NCBI GenBank assembly: GCA_001953115.1
Contig: LSSL01003958.1
Span: 1 to 20,264, forward strand
Length of the DNA stretch: 20,264 nt
Source of the DNA: Smittium mucronatum
Lineage: Eukaryota; Kickxellomycota; Harpellomycetes; Harpellales; Legeriomycetaceae
Direction: 5' to 3'
The number at the start of each line of letters is the position of its first letter. The stretch's first letter is position 1. A program made the position numbers and the translations under genes. Below, in pieces: positions 11,940 through 20,229 of this stretch. The notes under the pieces are model-generated. The model did not search any database, had not been told where the DNA came from, and saw nothing but the letters and a program-made list of their open reading frames with translations.

Positions 11940-11980
11940 AATCCAAAGTAAATATAATCATGTAATACATGATTTGGATT
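11940..11980. repeat. Nested palindrome, 41 bp
   Basis: The inner perfect palindrome ATCATGTA-A-TACATGAT (11957-11973) is enclosed by AATCCAA (11940-11946) and TTGGATT (11974-11980). An unpaired stretch sits on the left side only. Possible cruciform or relic of a small inverted-repeat element. Confidence 0.45.
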
Positions 11981-13242
11981 AAAATAAATTAAGAGTATAT
12001 AGTTATTTTTTGATTTTTTAAAGAAAATAACAAAATGATTGAAAATCCAATTATTTTTTTTCTTTTAGAAAATTTTTTTATTGAAAAGATATTTCTCTAT
12101 ATATGGAGATCAATACCAAGAAAAAATTCTAAATTAAAAATATTAAATAAAAGAATGATTTTTTCTTAAAATACAGATATTCTGTCTTTGGTTTGAAAGG
12201 ACAGAAGAAGAGATTAAAATATAAAATTAGGATTTTTTTTTCGTCTTGATACTGGGTTTTCACTAATATTAAATTTAAAATGTGTAATTAATGGTTGATA
12301 TATGTAAAATAATCGGATGCGTCTCTAATATAATACCTAATATATCAACAATAAAAAACTTGAGAATTCATCAAAGTATTAACAAATAATACATATTAGC
12401 GAGTTAATGTTTATTTTATCCCAAGAAAATTATAAAAATTCAACCATTTAATCATTAGATTGCCTGAAAAAATGTAAAAATGCAATATAAATCAACAATT
12501 TTTTAATTTTTTAGTGATTTTATTTTCTAATTCCAATTTTTCAAATCCTAATTTGGTCCAAAAATCCCCCAGTTTTGTGAAAACGGGCGAATTTTATCAT
12601 AGAAAAACACACAGAGAATTTTAATCCACATATCAAGACTTAATGTATCATTTAAAGGGTGGTGCGATTGAATATTAGATAGAATACCATAATAGAATAT
12701 TCTCGATAATAATTAAAACTCCCCTCTTCTAATTTATAATTACTTTTGACCAGTATTATATGCATTAATAATTGGAATTTCTAGATATCGTCGAAAATCC
12801 TTATTTTTTTTAAAAGCTCATTAAACCCACTTGGAACAAATATGGATATTAAGCACTATAATATGTTGCGCTTGTTTTACTTTGTTATTGCAGACCAGAT
12901 CATTTTTTTATTTTTTCTAAAATATAATAATAGTCAATTTAATAGATAAACGAAATAAAAATGTAAAAACCCTTCAATGTCAAAATAAATAGGTTTTAGC
13001 AGCACATGTAGTGTGTATATGAGATTTTTTTTTAAACCACGATTTTTACTATTATTAATGTCATTGACCAAGTGAAATCTCATTTTAACTTGAATAAAAC
13101 AAAAAACAAAAAAGAAAAATAATCGAAAATCTTCTAATAAAGAGTATATGTTTTCTTTCTTTTTTTTTTTATCTTTTTACGAGATAATTCTTTTTGAAAA
13201 ATAATAAATGTGATAAAAAAGTCAAAGAGAATGATCAATAAC

Positions 13243-13580
13243 CCACCCCTTTCTCTCTATAGGCTTCAAAGTGTATAGGAATTGGATCAAGAGAGCCGGA
13301 GAATATCCCAGACTTAGAAACTCAAACATTCTTGGCACTCGAAAGCTAGCCAGAATCTGACAGTTTTTTTTTACGGGAAAATTATTTAAAAGTCGATAAA
13401 AAGTTCTAAAAACTAATTTAAAAAATTAAAAAAAGTGAAAAAATTTAAATTTTTTGTCACCCAACTCCACTCTGCCGCACAAACGGCTCCATACCTCGAG
13501 GGAATTAGTTCAAGAGGGCTGGTGAATAACTTGTACTCTGAAGCATAAGCTTTTTGTAAAATCTGGCAGTTTTCAGAACT
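13243..13580. repeat. Degenerate tandem duplication, about 215-bp period
   Basis: Two related modules at 13243-13370 and 13458-13580. Shared landmarks are a CACCC start (13243 and 13458), GGAATT-G/A-A/T-TCAAGAG-GC-GG-GAATA (13278 and 13501) and AATCTG-A/G-CAGTTTT (13354 and 13560). The landmark spacing is 223 bp and then 206 bp, so small indels lie between. An AT-rich spacer separates the modules. No frame is open across both. They are richer in G+C than the block to the left and could be remnants of a mobile element or of a duplicated gene end. Confidence 0.6.
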
Positions 13581-14016
13581 TATTTTATACAGGCGATGTC
13601 AGCTTGGAGCCGATTTAAAGAATGTTTAGGCTATCGCAGGAAAGGTTTTCTAACTATAAATAACCGGAATTTGTTGAAATCAGAAAGTTTAGATTTTCCG
13701 ACTATGAACAAATGTTTTTTACCAGTATTTTAATCCGCAAAAAAACATTACGGGTGATCAAGTTTTCCAGTGCTAATATACGACAAACGTATCCAAATCG
13801 CGGTCAAAAGTGAGGGTATAAAAATAATTAAACTATATTTCTTTCATAAGACTGATATGGTGTTATGTACTATATATATTAAATACAGGCTGAAAAAAAA
13901 TTAAGAACTTAAGTAATGATTAAATGTGAGTGGAATTGGCCAGCGAGGCTAATTTAATTTCCGAGAGATCATAAAAATCTTGTGGAACTTGGAATAATCC
14001 GCGAAAAAAAAGGGCT
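13581..14016. other. Gene-free stretch downstream of the oxidase gene
   Basis: Presumably contains the 3' untranslated region and polyadenylation site of the minus-strand oxidase gene that ends at 14017. No other gene is seen. A minus-strand frame that runs from inside the oxidase to 13920 is an overlapping alternative reading, not a separate gene. Confidence 0.5.
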
Positions 14017-15213
14017 TTAAAGTTTAGAGGATTTTTTACGAATATTAATTGAGGCCAAATCGCAGAGTCTCCTGGCTTCGAAAGCAAAACCCCAACTAGT
14101 TTGGTAGCCATAGCCTCCATGACCGTAATTGTGGACAACAGGGATGGTGAGTTGATGAGAGGAATCAAAGACAGAATCGAGTTCAATACGGGTACCACCA
14201 GTTCTAGCCGGTCTAAACCCAACATTTACTATTATTATTCTTTTTTTGAGCAGTTCTGCTCTTCTCTGTATGTTTTGGGGTGTGGTAGGAGTGTGTTCAT
14301 CTACAAGCTCAGGACAGATTAAAAGGGTTTCATTGATGATTTCTTGGGTGGTCACTGGATCCTCTTTAGGGTCCCAGCTGCCTTTTTGGTAGGTCCCACC
14401 AATAATAACAGTGCCGTTTCCACGGGGAATAACGTATCTCCAAGCCGAGTCATTCATAATAATTTTTTTAACTGCTGGAGAATCCACTAGGATTACTTGG
14501 CCACGAATGGGATAAACTTTTGAATCTTTGACATCAGAAAGATGGTGGCTGCCTAAAGCAGTGCAATTAACTAATATGGGGATACATTCTAAAACCTGGG
14601 GTCCATTAGGGCAAAATCCAACCGCCTGTGACAATGATTTCATTTTCGCTTTTTTGATAGTTCCACCCAAAGCCAAAAACCGATCAGTTAACCACAAAAG
14701 ATACTCAGGAGAATTTAATATCACTATTCAGGCAAAAAAAAAACTGATTAGGATCAGAAATTAATCAGAAATTATTATTTTAATACCAGTATCAAACTCG
14801 AACCCTATATCGAGGCCAAATGGGATTTTATCTTTGGGAATGTATGAAGATTCACCAATCTCCTCGAAAAACCATGGTTGTTTATAGTCTTTTGCAGTGC
14901 TATAATCAATACCCTTTACTCTTTTGACTGTGGATTCAGGAAACTGATCAGCGATTGATCTCATTTCGTGTAAGGTATCCAGCTCTATACGTTTCATGAA
15001 ATGATCGTTTTCATCAGCAAAGGCATGCCAATTTGCCCCAGCAAACGGACTAGCCCAATTTTTAGCGTGTAAATCGGAGGGCTCAATGGGTAAATTCTCG
15101 GAAACAACCGCTACTTGATACTTTAAGGTTCTCTGCAGAACGAGTGCAGTGGTGATTCCAGAAACTCCGGCTCCTACAACAACAACAGGTATTCGGGAGT
15201 AGTTAGAACTCAT
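14017..15213 (-). CDS. DAO1: D-amino-acid oxidase, peroxisomal (two exons)
   Basis: FAD flavoenzyme that deaminates D-amino acids oxidatively to 2-oxo acids, ammonia and hydrogen peroxide. Exon 1 is 15213-14787 and exon 2 is 14723-14017; the join gives 377 residues, a usual fungal length. Visible landmarks: the FAD-binding VVVGAGVSG (residues 11-19); the SPFAGANWHAF segment (55-65); PIRGQ (about 214-218); YVIPRGNGTVIIGGTYQ (239-255) with the substrate-pocket Tyr; GFRPAR (312-317) with the carboxylate-binding Arg; the family signature HNYGHGGYGYQTSWG (340-354); and a C-terminal SKL, a type 1 peroxisomal targeting signal. The start fits the family because the dinucleotide fold begins at residue 8. 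GGTYQ, rather than GGTRQ, favours D-amino-acid over D-aspartate oxidase, but substrate choice cannot be settled from sequence. It is the first of three tandem minus-strand genes next to the gene-free block. Confidence 0.93.
14724..14786 (-). other. Spliceosomal intron of the oxidase gene, 63 bp
   Basis: Donor GTATTA at 14786-14781, branch-point-like CCTAAT at 14752-14747, then a T10 tract and acceptor GAATAG ending at 14724. Splicing is in phase 1: the final G of exon 1 joins TG of exon 2 to give Val143, restoring FEFDT-V-ILNSPEYL as expected for the family. Without splicing, the frame stops inside the intron after 150 codons. Confidence 0.9.
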
Positions 15214-15707
15214 TATTGCTATACATTTACTGAATAAACAAGCTGGTAAACTCGTAGGTGAAGGGGTGGTTGACTTGATAGCGTTTTAAACAAGATTGTT
15301 GCATCACATCAATATTATCCAAAACATTCTGATTTCTCATTCCCCTTTTCACAGCTGTGAAAGTAATTCCAATGGAAATTATGAAACACATACATTATAT
15401 TTTTTACCTTAAAATTTTATCGGCTTATATTTTATTTATTTATTCATTTACTAAAAAATAACTTGCTAGGTTTTTAGAACTTAACCAAAAGGCTGAACCT
15501 ATCGAATTATATCCATTTGAAGATACCATTCAAAATCCATTTTAGGCCAACCTGGAATGCAGGAATGAAAATAATTAGCGCATTATTAAATTAACGCGTT
15601 CTGTTTTAGGAGAAATAAAGAGTATTTTAGCTGGCTCCGGTTGGTTCTTTACGAGATAATGACAGAAGTTAGAGACTAACCGTTATAAGAAATTGCGGTC
15701 GAGTAGT
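15214..15707. other. Intergenic: oxidase promoter and 3' end of the barrel-protein gene
   Basis: No gene seen. On the minus strand this is the upstream region of the oxidase; it includes a C-rich CAACCACCCCTTCACC tract about 45-60 bases before the ATG. An ATTT-rich stretch lies at 15430-15455. No clear TATA box. Confidence 0.5.
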
Positions 15708-16811
15708 TTAACAATCAGTAAAGCGCCATTCGATTGGGATTCTACCTGAGTCTAGTTCACTGATTTCGCTGTAGGCAATAATGCTTAAATCAATATCTCC
15801 GATATCGCATCCTGGACATACATCAACGAATCTCACTTTAACTTCCATCTTTGTTTCTTCGGCTTTCGATTTCACGAAAGCGCATCTGCCACAAGATGCT
15901 GGGTTTTCCGAATCGCCAACTCCATGAAATTGTATACGATTAAGAGCTGCTACATGATCAGTGTTGTTGCTAAGATCTCCACATGATCCGATTCCAATAG
16001 TTGAATCGTAAAATGTACCATAACCCTTGAAGGATTCGGCTAGATCAAGCGAGGTTGAGGTTTGTGTTTCAGTTGAGTTAGCAGATGCTGGTTCGGGTTC
16101 GACAATCGGAGATGATAATGTAAAAGCTTCTTGAGTATCATCGTTTGCTTTAGTTAGATTATTTGCAGGTGGTATTACTTCCTCACCAATATTTGGGGAC
16201 GTACTATTACTTTGAACCGACTCAGGGCTCATATTGGGCTCATCATTTTGGGAAATTTGTTTTATTGTTTGGTTAGCAACTGGTTCTTCAATATTAAGAT
16301 TCCTATTCTGATCATTTTGAAGAGTATTCGGCGTTTCTATCGATTCACTTCCGAACTCGATCTCTCCGTACAGGAATTTAATTTTTGCAGTGTTGGTACC
16401 ACTATTATCTTTTTCCTGTGGTTTGTAGGGAAGAAGACCTTTCGTTCTCCCGTTTATCCTTTGCTTGAATATTTTTTGCATTATAAAGGAAAGAGCTCTA
16501 AGAGCAGAGCCACCTTGTTTAGCTTCCATAGGCGACTCAGCCATTCCGGTATCCATTTTGACTCCTGTTTGGTTGCTGGCAACTTGTCTTTTCTCCTTTC
16601 TGGCGAGATTTGCATTTGATTCTGCGTTTTTTCCATAGTTTGGGTATTGGAGTTGTAAGAACCGATCAGATGCTCCGTTTTTTTTATTTCCTAAAGTATC
16701 TTCAGCCACTAGTTCATCTTTCTCAGAAAGTTTATTCAAAGGCACTGGGCTGGAATTCACCATCATGGTATATGTTGCTAAAATAGTTATGTATGAATAG
16801 AGGTTCACCAT
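15708..16811 (-). CDS. Secreted protein with expansin/RlpA-like double-psi beta-barrel
   Basis: 367 residues. Residues 1-21 look like a signal peptide (YSYITILATYTMMV core, then NSSP). A basic KEKR at 72-75 is a possible Kex2-type processing site. Residues 80-260 are a low-complexity linker rich in Ser, Thr, Asn, Pro and Glu, with several N-glycosylation sequons (for example near 180, 202, 218 and 245). The C-terminal ~107 residues form the barrel: GYGTFYD (263-269), SCGDLSNNTDHVAALN, CGRC (307-310), VRFVDVCPGC-DIDLS (326-343) and a final EWRFTDC. Six cysteines (277, 307, 310, 332, 335, 367) and Asp330 and Asp341 match the expansin/barwin-like pattern. Such fungal proteins bind or loosen wall polysaccharides, and some are secreted effectors; no enzymatic activity can be claimed. 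Only the single barrel is present, without a carbohydrate-binding C-terminal domain. No intron is needed. The start is supported by the signal peptide. Confidence 0.87.
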   Translation of the reverse strand: MVNLYSYITILATYTMMVNSSPVPLNKLSEKDELVAEDTLGNKKNGASDRFLQLQYPNYGKNAESNANLARKEKRQVASNQTGVKMDTGMAESPMEAKQGGSALRALSFIMQKIFKQRINGRTKGLLPYKPQEKDNSGTNTAKIKFLYGEIEFGSESIETPNTLQNDQNRNLNIEEPVANQTIKQISQNDEPNMSPESVQSNSTSPNIGEEVIPPANNLTKANDDTQEAFTLSSPIVEPEPASANSTETQTSTSLDLAESFKGYGTFYDSTIGIGSCGDLSNNTDHVAALNRIQFHGVGDSENPASCGRCAFVKSKAEETKMEVKVRFVDVCPGCDIGDIDLSIIAYSEISELDSGRIPIEWRFTDC

Positions 16812-17361
16812 TTTGTATATTTACTTTTAAGGTTTTTTTTTTTACTTTTACAACAAATTACAAATGAAAATTTCACTGGAAATTTACCAACTATATATAC
16901 GATATCGTAAAATATGGTAGAAGAACTCAACAAAATTGAATTTTTATTTGGTTTAGTGATGGCTGACAACGAACAGTAAGCAAAACAAAGTATCTACTAC
17001 TGCTCTAAGACATCAATTTTGATAATATGTCATATACACAGTGATAGGAATACGGATTCAAAGCTCAAAAATGCCCATAAATAGCAACAGGAGTAGAGAT
17101 AATAAAACAACAGATATAATAATTAGACTGTTATAGTAAAATACATTTTATAGACAAGTAAGAAAATCATATAAGATTTGAGAACAAGTTAAAAGTAAAA
17201 TGTTTCAAAATAATCCAAACATAAGCTAATAGCCCATAAAGTGAGAAGGTTTTTAGCGTAAAGTGTGTAATAAAATAATAAGGGATAATGTTGGTAATTA
17301 ACGTATTGCTTTAAACTGAAAATAAGGGGATGTTAAAGAACTAATACCTAACAAAATTTTG
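16812..17361. other. Intergenic: barrel-protein promoter and quinone-reductase 3' end
   Basis: No gene seen. On the minus strand it holds the promoter of the barrel-protein gene (TATA box listed separately), with a long T10 tract directly before its start codon. The part near 17200-17361 is the likely 3' untranslated region of the quinone reductase. Confidence 0.5.
16892..16899 (-). promoter_or_regulatory. TATA box of the barrel-protein gene
   Basis: TATATATA on the minus strand, 80 bp before the ATG at 16811, followed by a T/A-rich leader. Its position fits a fungal core promoter; in AT-rich DNA such a match can also be chance. Confidence 0.45.
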
Positions 17362-18405
17362 CTATTGTGGGATTGATAAGAGGACCTTTCCAGTAGATTG
17401 GCGGGATTCAAGGAATAGATGGGCATCAATAGCATTTGAAAGATCAAATATCTTACATATATTGAAAACAAGAGTCTTATTGTGGATAAATTCAAAGAGC
17501 TCAGAAACAGCACTTTTAAATTCAGAATCAGTAGCAAGGTACCCGTACACCATGGGCCGCAAGAGAGTGATGTTTCCTTTGGACAAAATATTGATTTCAA
17601 TGGGAGGAACTTTTCCGGAAGCATTTCCAAAAGAAACAAAAGTTCCACAGCGTTTCAGAGAATCGAAAGAGCCCTGGAATGTGGATTTGCCAACACTATC
17701 AAAAACGGCGTCGACCATCTTGCCACCAGTTATTTCCCGGACCCGAGTGGGGACATCTTCGTGTGTGTAGTAAATTATATGGTCAACCCCGTTATTGAGG
17801 GCTATTTGCGCTTTTTCTTTGGTCGATGTGGTTCCAATGACAGTTGCCCCCAAATGCTTGCACAGTTGAGTTAGAGCCAGTCCGGTTGAGCCTGCGGCGG
17901 CGTGGATCAGGATAATATCTCCAGATTTTACTGCATATGCTCTTTTAACAAAAGTAACCACAGTCAGACCAGTACTCATCACTGCAGCGGCTAGGTCAAG
18001 ACCCATTTCTTTTGGAACCACAACGGTGTTTTTAGCATCAGCAAGAGTGTATTCAGCATACGACGCATTATCACAAAAGTACATGACGCGGTCACCTTTT
18101 TTAAATCCTTCAACGCCCTCACCAACTTGCTCGACGATCCCAGATCCTTCACGACCAAGTATTGTTGGTAGTTTGGTCGGGTACACACCCTTCCGGTAGT
18201 AGGTGTCTATAAAGTTTACGCCCGAATACTGGTTCTTGACGATAAGCTTGAGTGGTTCAATCACTGGTTTTTCAACTTTAGTGTACTCAAGAACGCTGGC
18301 ATCGCCGAGTTTGGTTATCTGTATCGCATTCATTGTATTTAAAAGACGCAATCCTCCAAAGTTGTTTTTTGTTAGAGCCGAGTACTTCCCAAAGACAAAG
18401 CTCAT
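17362..18405 (-). CDS. ZTA1: NADPH:quinone oxidoreductase, zeta-crystallin type (ZTA1-like)
   Basis: 347 residues of the medium-chain dehydrogenase/reductase superfamily, quinone oxidoreductase branch; such enzymes reduce quinones with NADPH and are linked to oxidative-stress defence. Residues 25-150 form the catalytic domain, with SGVNFIDTYYRKGVYP (61-76) and the family signature GREGSGIVEQVGEGV-GFKKGDRV (84-107). The nucleotide-binding fold carries AAAGSTGLA (169-177), and VDAVFDSVGK, VSFGNASG-PP and NITL-RP-YGY follow. The end STGKVLLSIPQ matches the yeast protein closely. The zinc-ligand residues of alcohol dehydrogenases are absent, as usual in this branch. Two starts are possible: Met1 at 18405, or Met25 at 18333 where family similarity begins. 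The 24 extra residues contain Lys and Arg but no acidic residue, so they could be a mitochondrial presequence. No intron. Third gene of the minus-strand tandem. Confidence 0.92.
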   Translation of the reverse strand: MSFVFGKYSALTKNNFGGLRLLNTMNAIQITKLGDASVLEYTKVEKPVIEPLKLIVKNQYSGVNFIDTYYRKGVYPTKLPTILGREGSGIVEQVGEGVEGFKKGDRVMYFCDNASYAEYTLADAKNTVVVPKEMGLDLAAAVMSTGLTVVTFVKRAYAVKSGDIILIHAAAGSTGLALTQLCKHLGATVIGTTSTKEKAQIALNNGVDHIIYYTHEDVPTRVREITGGKMVDAVFDSVGKSTFQGSFDSLKRCGTFVSFGNASGKVPPIEINILSKGNITLLRPMVYGYLATDSEFKSAVSELFEFIHNKTLVFNICKIFDLSNAIDAHLFLESRQSTGKVLLSIPQ

Positions 18406-18785
18406 TTATAAAGTTTTTCCGAAAGTCGGTATGAATGCCTACGGAATCAGTAGCCAAAGGAATTGTGGATTTTAATAAAATTATTCCTCTTGGAAACTCC
18501 TGTAGCTAAACTTTTGAAGAGAGTTTACTTGTAGAAAAAATGGAAAGTTCAGAAAAAAACATACCTAAGCGCCTTTAAAATTATTTTAAGCTCAATGAGG
18601 AAATAAATAGCAAAGTTCGTTGATAAATCTTTGAAACATTTAAAGCTAGGGCACTGTGATCACCAATAAAACAATACCTTGAAGTATCCATGCTTTTATG
18701 ACCTTCAACCAAAGAAATTAAATTATTCCCAATATAAATAAGTAGATTTTCCAGAAAAGGACGCAAAAGGGGAGGAGTCAACAAA

Positions 18786-18810
18786 AAAAGGGTTGGAAAA
18801 GAACCCTTTT
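18786..18810. repeat. Perfect hairpin, 9-bp stem ending in a T run
   Basis: AAAAGGGTT, a seven-base loop GGAAAAG, then AACCCTTTT. It resembles a bacterial-style terminator but lies upstream of a eukaryotic gene. An operator-like palindrome or chance are the alternatives. Confidence 0.5.
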
Positions 18811-18866
18811 ATGGTTACTACTGCACACAGGCCAGGTACATATTGCCAATTTAAGAAGTTTAGCAG

Positions 18867-19097
18867 ATGCAATCCATAGAACATGCTCTAATAAACTTGA
18901 TCCAATTTAGGAATTCTGCTTTCGGTAAATTACCCAAACAGTCCCGAGTAGCGGAGGGGGCAATGCAATTAGCAGATATTAACTCCCGCCAGTTTAATGA
19001 ACTGCTCAATGAAAAGGCCTGTTTTTTGTTCATCTGTGACGCGGTTTTATCTCCTCTGTGCTTTCAAAGCATAGTTTTGAGTGGTACTTTATTATAA
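18867..19097 (+). CDS. Unrecognised small ORF, doubtful
   Basis: 76 codons from an ATG directly after TAGCAG (itself a splice-acceptor-like string) to a TAA. The stretch has visibly more G+C than its flanks. The translation contains FGKLPKQSRVAEGAMQLADI and looks protein-like, but I know no family for it. The opposite strand is also open for about 65 codons here, so the openness may just follow base composition. It could be an exon of a gene, gene debris, or noise. Confidence 0.2.
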   Translation: MQSIEHALINLIQFRNSAFGKLPKQSRVAEGAMQLADINSRQFNELLNEKACFLFICDAVLSPLCFQSIVLSGTLL

Positions 19098-19494
19098 ATT
19101 TATTGCGTGATTCGCATAGGCAAGAAAGTGAATATAATTTTTTAGCACTCATTTAAATTAATAGAAATGTCATTATTATACGGCATTTTATTTCTAATCC
19201 TACTCCCTTTCTTTTTTTTAGTAAGCAGCAGTTTTTCACTCATATTCCCAAGCACGGTATAGCTCGGCACCTGTTCCACTCACTTTTTTTCTCTCGCATT
19301 TCTAAGTTTAAATCTCACTCTTTTGAGCCAGCAAGATTACAAAGCCCTTTTCTATTGATTATTTTTATTGTTCACAAAATTCTTTAAACCCGATTAGCAC
19401 CAGGATAAAAAAAGTACATTTATAATAAATACACCTTTTACCGTAAAAAAAACAACTTTAATCCCTTTCTTCCTATCCAGCAGCTCATTTAGAT

Positions 19495-19500
19495 CACGTG
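19495..19500. promoter_or_regulatory. CACGTG (E-box type) site
   Basis: A self-complementary CACGTG, the core bound by basic helix-loop-helix factors such as Cbf1 and Pho4 in fungi. It lies 343 bp before the ATG at 19843 and upstream of the pyrimidine-rich tract. No experimental or comparative support. Confidence 0.3.
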
Positions 19501-19842
19501 TTATTGAGTAACAAGGTATTTTCTTTTTCTTTTTTATTCTCCCGTCTCTCTCCTCTTTTCAAACAATGGCGGGTTTAGGAATTATAGTACGCTTTTAAAA
19601 ATCAATTTTTGTAATAATGAATATCAGATATTCAAAAAAAAAAACGTTTATTTTGCTATTAAAAGCTCTTAATGAGCGATTTACTCGCAGTTAAATGAGC
19701 ATATAAGCCAAATTAATATGATTCTTAATTGAATAATTAAACACCATAGATTAGAGTCATAAATAAATATTAAATGAGAATACCCAACTAATTATTTTAA
19801 AATTCATCAAATCATTCTTGAGTAAAGAATAAGATAAAAAAA

Positions 19843-20229
19843 ATGGCCTTGAAAAAGCCAAACGACAACACAAAGTCACCAATTTTTTCCTGGGATGAAG
19901 GAAAAAACTCGACTAGTGTTGTATTTGTTGATTTATTTCCACATCTTTTTTGTATCACGGAATTTTATTGTAAGATAACGTCATTAAAAACTATACTAAA
20001 AAAATTTGAAAAAAAGAAAAAGACGTATAGAAAAGACTATTATCCTAACTACAATAAGCTCCTCTGCCGGACTACCGGCTGCGTACCTACGGGAAAAGGG
20101 TTCAATCTACCAACCGAAAGACCCCCCCTGGCATTGCTTCAAGTAGGCTGGATGACTGAGGTTACGTGCAGTCATGAATTAAGCTCTTTGTCAATGAACT
20201 GTTGTTCATTGAAGCTATTGAGCTCCTAG
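19843..20229 (+). CDS. Unrecognised ORF, 128 codons, possibly spliced
   Basis: Starts in good context (AAAAAAATGG) and runs to TAG at 20227. The first 42 codons (for example SPIFSWDEGKNSTSVVFVDL) look protein-like. The middle is a Lys-rich, AT-rich stretch with GTAAGA at 19970 and CCTAAC-10 bases-AG at 20058, a plausible 89-bp intron. The last third reads through a GC-rich, stem-forming segment and gives TTGCVPTGKGF and a Cys/Ser/Leu-rich end. If spliced, the frame changes and stops at 20157. No family recognised in either version. It may be a real small gene, the first exons of a gene that continues elsewhere, or a frame laid over an RNA or mobile-element end. Confidence 0.3.
   Translation: MALKKPNDNTKSPIFSWDEGKNSTSVVFVDLFPHLFCITEFYCKITSLKTILKKFEKKKKTYRKDYYPNYNKLLCRTTGCVPTGKGFNLPTERPPLALLQVGWMTEVTCSHELSSLSMNCCSLKLLSS
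20066..20224. other. GC-rich segment with several perfect stems, identity unknown
   Basis: Stems visible by eye: GCCGG/CCGGC with an ACTA loop (20066-20079); CCTAC/GTAGG (20086-20090 with 20143-20147); ATGACTG/CAGTCAT (20152-20158 with 20169-20175); CAATGAAC/GTTCATTG with a TGTT loop (20192-20211); and AGCTC/GAGCT (20182-20186 with 20220-20224) enclosing the last one. GGTTCAATCTA (20099-20109) partly matches an RNA polymerase III B box. The base composition differs sharply from the rest of the intergenic DNA. I could not match it to tRNA, 5S, U1-U6, RNase P/MRP or SRP RNA motifs. A structured RNA, the end of a short interspersed element, or a transferred organelle fragment are possible. Confidence 0.4.

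Larger units (their letters stand above)
5141..13242. other. 8.1-kb AT-rich region without recognisable genes
   Basis: Almost uninterrupted A/T runs with very few G+C-rich patches. The only frames above 60 codons (6212-6421 and 10860-11057, plus strand) begin at non-ATG codons, consist mostly of Lys, Asn, Ile and Phe, and show no family motif. I see no tRNA, rRNA or other RNA gene. The region holds microsatellites, several perfect palindromes (listed separately) and a G-rich run at 7147-7159. Phrases at 5540-5620 and 12780-12900 have slightly more G+C and may be transposon debris, but no motif supports this. Confidence 0.6.
18406..19842. other. Intergenic region upstream of the quinone reductase; no confident gene
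   Basis: Contains the quinone-reductase promoter, a hairpin (18786-18810), a weak ORF (18867-19097), a CACGTG site and a pyrimidine-rich tract at 19519-19560. That tract is followed by ATGGCGGGTTTAGG (ATG at 19566), whose frame closes after ten codons; it could be an upstream ORF or a short first exon, but I cannot find its partner. The remainder is AT-rich without visible features. Confidence 0.5.

Noticed and set aside
13920..14225. 101-codon minus-strand frame overlapping the 3' end of the oxidase
   Set aside because: It overlaps the conserved oxidase frame in a different phase, has no motif, and does not begin at an independent promoter-like site.
14101..14764. Two plus-strand frames opposite the oxidase (14101-14322 and 14528-14764)
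   Set aside because: Antisense shadows of a well-supported gene, with no family features.
16212..16619. 135-codon plus-strand frame opposite the barrel-protein gene
   Set aside because: It lies antisense to the low-complexity linker of the real gene; its openness follows from that composition.
17298..18475. Several frames overlapping the quinone reductase on both strands
   Set aside because: The reductase reading is conserved over its whole length, so the others are shadows.
18581..18784. 67-codon minus-strand frame upstream of the quinone reductase
   Set aside because: Begins at a non-ATG codon, has no recognised motif, and lies in a probable promoter region.
20099..20130. tRNA gene on either strand (GGTTCAATCTA on plus, GGTTGGTAGA on minus)
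   Set aside because: Neither strand folds into a cloverleaf; the stems present connect other positions.
20115..20130. CGAAAGACCCCCCC as the CR-I element of RNase MRP RNA
   Set aside because: Only loosely similar, and no matching CR-V partner was found nearby.
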